64,000 nucleotides of DNA from H17-190 sp034435615 (GTDB lineage: Bacteria; Chloroflexota; Dehalococcoidia; SM23-28-2; HRBIN24). Position numbers and translations under genes: made by a program. The notes under the pieces are model-generated. The model was not told the DNA's origin. It ran no database searches and worked only from the letters and a program-made list of their open reading frames with translations. This document shows positions 59,600-64,000 of this stretch, piece after piece. Position 1 is the first letter of the stretch, and each line of letters opens with the position of its first letter. The stretch lies in assembly GCA_034435615.1 (NCBI GenBank), contig DAOTWZ010000042.1, positions 1 through 64,000 on the forward strand, given 5' to 3'.

Positions 59600-60829
59600 C
59601 TAGAGCTCGGACATCGCCTCCCGCTCCGGGGAGGAGGCCGATGAGGGGAGGCCAGTGTGGACCAGCTCCTCCACCAGGACGGCCGCCCTCTCCACCTCCT
59701 CCTCCGTGTTGAAGGCGTGGAGGGAGAGTCGGACGCCGTCCACCACGGGGAGGGTGCGGGCCACCACCCGCCCCCTCTCCCACAGGGCGGCCGTGAGGCC
59801 CCAGGCGTCCATCCCGTCCACGCGGAAGGAGACGAGGCCGGACTGCACCGCTCCCGGGGCCGGGCTCAGGAGCTGGAGACGGGGTATCCCCGCCAGCAGC
59901 CGGGAGGCCAGGTCGGCCAGACGGCGGCAGCGCTCCGCCACCGCCTCTGGCCCCAGACCCAGGTAAAGCTCAATGGCCTTCACCAGCCCCGCCAGGAGGG
60001 GGACGCTGCGGGTGGTGAGCTCGAACTTGGCGACGTCGTCCCGGCAGGGGTCGAGGCGGCCAGCGACGACGTCGTAGTCCTGGGCGGCGCGGTGGGAGAC
60101 CAGGGGCGGCTCCAGCGAGGGGACGAGGTCCCGCCGTATGTAGAGGGCGCCGGTGCCGGCGGGGCCCAGCAACCACTTGTGGCCGGGGAAGGAGAAGAAG
60201 TCACAGTCCAGAGAGCGGACGTCCACCGGCATCTGCCCTACCGACTGGGCGGCATCCACCAGGATGAGGGCGCCGGCGGCGTGGGCCATCCGGGCCAGCT
60301 CGGCGATGGGCAGGAGCTGGCCGGTGCGGTAGCTGACGTGGCTGAGGGCCAGAAGACGGGTGCGGGGACCCATCTGGGCGGCGAAACGCTCCAGCACCTC
60401 CTGCGGCGAGAGGGAGGCGTCCAGGACGACCGTCCTGACGACGATGCCGCGGCGTCGCTGGGCGTAGAGGACGGGGACGGCCACGGAGGGGTGCTCCACC
60501 GAGGTGGTGACCACCTCGTCCCCGGGGCGCAGGTCTAGCCCCCAGAGGACCAGGTTGATGCCGGCGGTGGTGTTCTCCTGGAGGGAGACCTCCTCCGGGG
60601 CGGCGCCTATGAGGGCGGCCACCGCCTCCCGCGCCCGGGCGACGAGGGCGAGGCGACTCTCCATGACGGGGGGCGCCGTGGGGGCCGCTGCCTCTTCCGC
60701 CAGGGCCTCCGCCACCGCCTGGAGGACGGGCTGCGGGGTGGGGCCCTGCCAGCCGGTGTTCATATAGACCAGCCCCTCCAGGCCGGGGAGCTGGGCCCGC
60801 AGGGCTGTCACGTCCAGGGGCTGGGCCAC
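59600..60829 (-). CDS. Class V aminotransferase (cysteine desulfurase/epimerase-like)
   Basis: This 409-residue fold-type I PLP enzyme begins LPGLEGLVYMNTGWQGPTPQ. SLQENTTAGINLVLWGL and EHPSVAVPVLYAQ precede the PLP lysine, which is in SFPGHKWLLGPAGTGAL. It resembles the isopenicillin-N-epimerase/CsdB-like group; no active-site desulfurase Cys loop is evident near the C-terminus. The reaction is open. It lies between SCP2 and rpsT on the same strand. Confidence 0.88.
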   Translation of the reverse strand: MAQPLDVTALRAQLPGLEGLVYMNTGWQGPTPQPVLQAVAEALAEEAAAPTAPPVMESRLALVARAREAVAALIGAAPEEVSLQENTTAGINLVLWGLDLRPGDEVVTTSVEHPSVAVPVLYAQRRRGIVVRTVVLDASLSPQEVLERFAAQMGPRTRLLALSHVSYRTGQLLPIAELARMAHAAGALILVDAAQSVGQMPVDVRSLDCDFFSFPGHKWLLGPAGTGALYIRRDLVPSLEPPLVSHRAAQDYDVVAGRLDPCRDDVAKFELTTRSVPLLAGLVKAIELYLGLGPEAVAERCRRLADLASRLLAGIPRLQLLSPAPGAVQSGLVSFRVDGMDAWGLTAALWERGRVVARTLPVVDGVRLSLHAFNTEEEVERAAVLVEELVHTGLPSSASSPEREAMSEL

Positions 60830-60860
60830 GGACAGCCTCGACAGGCTGGCATCCGCAGGG

Positions 60861-61142
60861 CTAGGCGCCGCCGGCGCGGGCCCCCGTCAGGGCATTGAGG
60901 CGGGAGGCCAGCCGGGACTTGTGGCGGGCGACGTTGTTGGGGTGGAGGACGCCTTTCTTGGCGGCCCTGTCCAGGGCGCTGATGGCCGCCCGGACCGCCT
61001 CCTGGGCGGCCTGGGCATCGCCAGAGGCGAGCGCCTCCTCCGCCTTCTTGAGCATCGTCTTGGTGAAGCTCTTGACGGCGCGGTTGCGCTGGCGCCGTTT
61101 TATGGACTGACGGTGCGCCTTGGCTGCGGAGTCGACGGCCAA
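60861..61142 (-). CDS. rpsT: 30S ribosomal protein S20
   Basis: This 93-residue basic protein has the S20 pattern SAAKAHRQSIKRRQRNRAVK, TKTMLKKAEEAL and GVLHPNNVARHKSRLASRLN. The start is TTG with AGAGGGGG 6 nt upstream. It is a stand-alone gene divergent from the 61203 gene. Confidence 0.95.
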   Translation of the reverse strand: MAVDSAAKAHRQSIKRRQRNRAVKSFTKTMLKKAEEALASGDAQAAQEAVRAAISALDRAAKKGVLHPNNVARHKSRLASRLNALTGARAGGA

Positions 61143-61202
61143 GTGTATCCCCCTCTCTTTCCTAAGAGGCTATCATACGGTCTGGGACCCTGAGTGTCTA
61201 CC

Positions 61203-61514
61203 ATGGCGATGCAGGAAGAGGCGATGGCCCAGCTGGCGCGGCTCCTGGGACGGTGGGAGCTGGCGGAGGAGCTGGCAGGCCCTGACCAGGGCGAGGCAGC
61301 CAGAGAGCGGCTGCGCCGCCTCGTCCGGGGAGAGCTGTCCCGCCTGGCGGAGGGCCTGCTGCGGGAGGCGGCCGCCTGCGACGATGTGACGGACCGGGCC
61401 TCCGCCCTGGCCTACCTGGAGGAGCGGCTCGCCTTCTTCGGCGATCTGCTGGACGAGGAACAGAGAGCGGAGCTACGGGCCCGCTTCCGCGAGGCGATCC
61501 ACCGATGGCGCTGA
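61203..61514 (+). CDS. Small helical protein, unknown
   Basis: This 103-residue protein is rich in Ala, Glu, Leu and Arg. Predicted helices run through LARLLGRWELAEELAG, ARERLRRLVRGELSRLAEGL and ASALAYLEERLAFFGDLLDE. There is no recognised family. The ATG at 61203 lacks a good ribosome binding site; a GTG at 61194 is also in frame. It is followed by the ileS promoter. Confidence 0.65.
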   Translation: MAMQEEAMAQLARLLGRWELAEELAGPDQGEAARERLRRLVRGELSRLAEGLLREAAACDDVTDRASALAYLEERLAFFGDLLDEEQRAELRARFREAIHRWR

Positions 61515-61521
61515 CGGCCGT

Positions 61522-61551
61522 TTGACGCTTCGGACGGGTGATGGCTACACT
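61522..61551 (+). promoter_or_regulatory. Promoter of ileS
   Basis: TTGACG at 61522-61527 and TACACT at 61546-61551 are 18 bp apart. The predicted leader is about 100 nt. Confidence 0.7.
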
Positions 61552-61588
61552 GGGGAGTGACGGTCTCGTTCTTCCCTGCCGGACAGGA

Positions 61589-61625
61589 GGCCCGTCCTCT
61601 ACCGGGACGGGCCTTACGGCGTAAG
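61589..61625 (+). promoter_or_regulatory. Structured leader of ileS
   Basis: GGCCCGTCC at 61589-61597 pairs perfectly with GGACGGGCC at 61605-61613 around TCTACCG. CTTACG-G-CGTAAG follows directly. This resembles an attenuator, but no T-box antiterminator core is present and no U-run follows the stems. Confidence 0.5.
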
Positions 61626-61659
61626 AGGCGGGGATGCTCCACTTGGAGGGTTGAGGGCC

Positions 61660-64000
61660 GTGTTCCAGCCAGTCTCCAGCCGGATCCGTTTCCCTGAGCT
61701 AGAGCAGGAAATCCTTCGCTTCTGGCGGGAGCGGGACATCTTCCGCAAGAGCATAGAGCAGCGGCCGGAAGAGCGCCAGTTCACCTTCTACGAGGGGCCG
61801 CCCTATGCCAATGCCAGCCCCGGCATCCATCACGTTCTGGCCCGCGTCTTCAAGGACGTCATCGTCCGCTACAAGACGATGCAGGGCTACCGCGTGCCCA
61901 GGCGCGCCGGCTGGGACACCCACGGCCTGCCGGCGGAGCTGGAGGTGGAGAAGCAGCTCGGCATCACCAGCAAGGCAGAGATCGAGAGGATCGGCATCGC
62001 CGAGTTCAACCGACGTTGCCGGGAGAACGTGATGCGCTACCTGCGGGAGTGGGAGGCACTGACGGAGCGCATCGCCTTCTGGCTGGACATGGAGAACGCC
62101 TACGTCACCTACCGCAACGAGTATATCGAGAGCTGCTGGTGGATAGTGAAGACGCTGTGGGAACGGGGACTGGTCTACCAGGACTACCGCTCCGTGCCTC
62201 ACTGCCCTCGCTGCGGCACCGCCCTCTCGGACCATGAGGTGGCCCAGGGCTACCGGGAGGACACGCCCGACCCCTCCATCTGGGTGAAGTTCCGGCTGCG
62301 GGAGGAGTCTCGCCGGCGGTTGGGACATCTGGCCGGGGAGCGGCCGGTCTTCCTGCTGGCCTGGACCACCACACCCTGGACACTGCCCGGGAACACGGCC
62401 CTGGCCGTCCATCCGGAGGCAGAGTACGCCGTGGTGGAGCACCAGGGGGAGGCGCTGGTCCTGGCCAGCGCCCTGCTGGGGGCCGTCCTGGACGACTACC
62501 GGCTACTGGGCACGCTGAGCGGCCGGGATCTGGTGGGCCTCCGCTACGAGCCGCTGTACGATGCCCCCTCCTGGGGGACGCTACCCCTGTGGTTCGACCA
62601 GGGGCAGGAGGGGAGGCTGGCCCCGGCGCCCTCGGTGGAGGGAGTGGCGAAGGCCTTCACGGTGGTGGCGGCGGACTTCGTCTCCCTTACGGACGGGACG
62701 GGGATCGTCCACATCGCCCCCGCCTTCGGTGGGGAGGACTTCCAGTTGGGGAAGGAGGAGGGGCTCCTCTTCCTGCAGCCGGTGGACACGCGGGGCGAGT
62801 TCACGGGCGGGCCCTTCGCCGGCCTCTTCGTGAAGGAGGCCGACGAGCGCATCATGGAGGAACTGGCCCAGCGAGGCCTCCTGCTGAGGCGGGAGGTGCT
62901 GCGCCACACCTACCCCTTCTGCTGGCGTTGCGGCACCCCGCTCCTCTACTACGCCAAGCCCACCTGGTACATCAAGACGACGGCCCGCAAGGAGCGACTG
63001 GTGGCCCTGAACGCCGAGATCCAGTGGTATCCAGAGCACATCAAGTGGGGACGCTTCGGCAACTGGCTCCAAAACAACGTGGACTGGGCTGTCTCCCGCG
63101 AGCGCTACTGGGGCATCCCTCTGCCCATCTGGGAGTGCCAGGGCTGCGGCGAGCGGCGGTGCATAGGCTCGGTGGCGGAGCTGCGGGAGGAGGCCATCGA
63201 CCGGGAGGCGGTGGAGCGCCTCGATGACCTGCACCGCCCCTACGTGGACGAGGTGCTACTGCGCTGCCGCCGCTGCCAGGGGACGATGCGCCGGGTTCCC
63301 GAGGTGATGGACGTCTGGTTCGACTCCGGCGCCATGCCCTACGGCCAGTGGCACTATCCCTTCGAGAACCAGGAGCAGTTCCAGCGCTCCTTCCCCGCCG
63401 ACTACATCTGCGAGGCGGTGGACCAGACGCGGGGCTGGTTCTACACCCTGCACGCCCTCTCCACCCTGCTCTTCGATTCCATCAGCTACCGCAATTGCCT
63501 CTGCCTGGAGCTGATCCTGGACGAGAAGGGCGAGAAGATGAGCAAGTCGCGGGGCAACGTAGTGGAGCCCTGGCCGGTCATCGAGGCGCACGGTGCGGAT
63601 GCCGTGCGCTGGTACATGTTCACCGCCTCGCCACCCTGGGTGCCCCGCCGCTTCTCGGCCAACCTGGTGGGGGAATCGCTGCGGCGCTTCCTGCTGACCC
63701 TCTGGAACACCTACGCCTTCTTCGTCACCTACGCCAACCTGGACGGGTTCGACCCCACCACGGCCGGGCCCGGCGAGCCCAGCCTCCTGGACCGATGGGT
63801 GCTCTCGGAGCTGCAGCGGCTGGTAGACAAGGTGACGCGCGACCTGGAGCGCTACAACCCCACCGACGCCGGCCGCGCCATTCAGGACTTCGTGGACGAC
63901 CTCTCCAACTGGTATGTGCGGCGGAGCCGTCGCCGCTTCTGGAAGTCGGAGAGCGACGCTGACAAGGTGGCCGCCCACCGCACCCTCTACACATGCCTGG
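61660..64000 (+). CDS. ileS: Isoleucyl-tRNA synthetase (partial, 5' 780 codons)
   Basis: The frame from GTG 61660 runs off the window end. It is a class I synthetase with FYEGPPYANASPGIHHVLAR as the HIGH region (PGIHH form), GWDTHGLPAELEVEKQLGI, the editing domain with LAWTTTPWTLPGNTALAV, a zinc motif HCPRCGTALSD, and KMSKS at 626-630. The PGIHH form and layout suit the type 2, eukaryote-like IleRS, often mupirocin-resistant. GGAGGG is 12 nt upstream. The C-terminal anticodon-binding part lies partly outside. Confidence 0.97.
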   Translation, partial: MFQPVSSRIRFPELEQEILRFWRERDIFRKSIEQRPEERQFTFYEGPPYANASPGIHHVLARVFKDVIVRYKTMQGYRVPRRAGWDTHGLPAELEVEKQLGITSKAEIERIGIAEFNRRCRENVMRYLREWEALTERIAFWLDMENAYVTYRNEYIESCWWIVKTLWERGLVYQDYRSVPHCPRCGTALSDHEVAQGYREDTPDPSIWVKFRLREESRRRLGHLAGERPVFLLAWTTTPWTLPGNTALAVHPEAEYAVVEHQGEALVLASALLGAVLDDYRLLGTLSGRDLVGLRYEPLYDAPSWGTLPLWFDQGQEGRLAPAPSVEGVAKAFTVVAADFVSLTDGTGIVHIAPAFGGEDFQLGKEEGLLFLQPVDTRGEFTGGPFAGLFVKEADERIMEELAQRGLLLRREVLRHTYPFCWRCGTPLLYYAKPTWYIKTTARKERLVALNAEIQWYPEHIKWGRFGNWLQNNVDWAVSRERYWGIPLPIWECQGCGERRCIGSVAELREEAIDREAVERLDDLHRPYVDEVLLRCRRCQGTMRRVPEVMDVWFDSGAMPYGQWHYPFENQEQFQRSFPADYICEAVDQTRGWFYTLHALSTLLFDSISYRNCLCLELILDEKGEKMSKSRGNVVEPWPVIEAHGADAVRWYMFTASPPWVPRRFSANLVGESLRRFLLTLWNTYAFFVTYANLDGFDPTTAGPGEPSLLDRWVLSELQRLVDKVTRDLERYNPTDAGRAIQDFVDDLSNWYVRRSRRRFWKSESDADKVAAHRTLYTCL

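Noticed and set aside
61558..61659. T-box riboswitch before ileS
   Set aside because: The conserved antiterminator core (AGGGTGG...ACCGCG) and a specifier loop could not be found; the leader is also short.

Overview
This is GC-rich bacterial chromosome with tightly packed genes, many GTG/TTG starts and frequent 4-nt start/stop overlaps. The gene mix fits a Gram-positive-type or monoderm lineage, most likely Chloroflexota (Dehalococcoidia-like). It includes coenzyme F420 genes (cofD, cofC, an FbiB-C-like nitroreductase), an IleRS with the PGIHH form of the HIGH motif, LytR/CpsA/Psr, MutS2, SelA, a MEMO1-AMMECR1 fusion and no outer-membrane genes. The taxon is an inference; no rRNA is present.

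Layout. 1-350 is the trailing end of a CRISPR array, with no cas genes in view. 800-34150 is ordinary chromosome: a YhfC-type membrane protease, ComM, trehalose synthesis (otsB/otsA convergent), tRNA-Arg(CCG), dodecin, a membrane cyclophilin and TatA. Then come a CoA-transferase, endonuclease IV, an ECF sigma factor and a LysR regulator. Next is an acyl-chain cluster (FlK-like thioesterase, two hotdog dehydratase-like proteins, FabF, PaaI-like thioesterase, acyltransferase, SDR). It is followed by a serine block (DUF1015, serA, class V aminotransferase), selA, the MEMO1-AMMECR1 fusion, mutS2-cofD-cofC-nitroreductases, rarA and a CoA-type Nudix hydrolase.

34291-41817 is a 7.5-kb integrated genetic element, the least familiar part of the window. 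It is bounded by 73-bp perfect direct repeats made of almost a whole CAT-anticodon tRNA gene. The right copy is the intact tRNA; the left copy is a remnant with a broken acceptor stem. A tyrosine recombinase sits next to the left repeat. Most other genes form one leftward train of small unknown proteins: zinc-ribbon proteins, a coiled-coil microprotein, a winged-helix protein that may be a replication initiator, and a protein with a sigma region 4-like C-terminus. Five dyad-symmetric iteron-like units (core GGTGAACTCTGCTTCACC) with a 23-bp period overlie the 3' end of the winged-helix gene. Nearly every intergenic gap of the train holds a perfect GC-rich hairpin. I read it as an integrative plasmid-like element or phage satellite.

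41870-64000 returns to chromosome: a DUF488 gene with an apparent 5' frameshift, two tandem crotonase paralogues lacking both usual catalytic glutamates, and riboflavin synthesis (ribE, ribBA, ribH). Then come two metallo-beta-lactamase-fold hydrolases, lysA, holB, speD and a PfkB kinase. The rpmH-rnpA-yidD-[beta-propeller lipoprotein]-yidC-jag operon has a near-consensus promoter and no dnaA beside it. alr-LCP, an SCP2-domain protein, a class V aminotransferase, rpsT and the 5' 780 codons of ileS complete the window.

Regulatory sequence in the core genome is sparse. Several genes have an extended -10 (TGNTANNNT) only 7-30 nt from the start codon, suggesting short or absent leaders. A few (rpmH, 55963, speD, ileS) have good -35/-10 pairs with 17-18 bp spacing.
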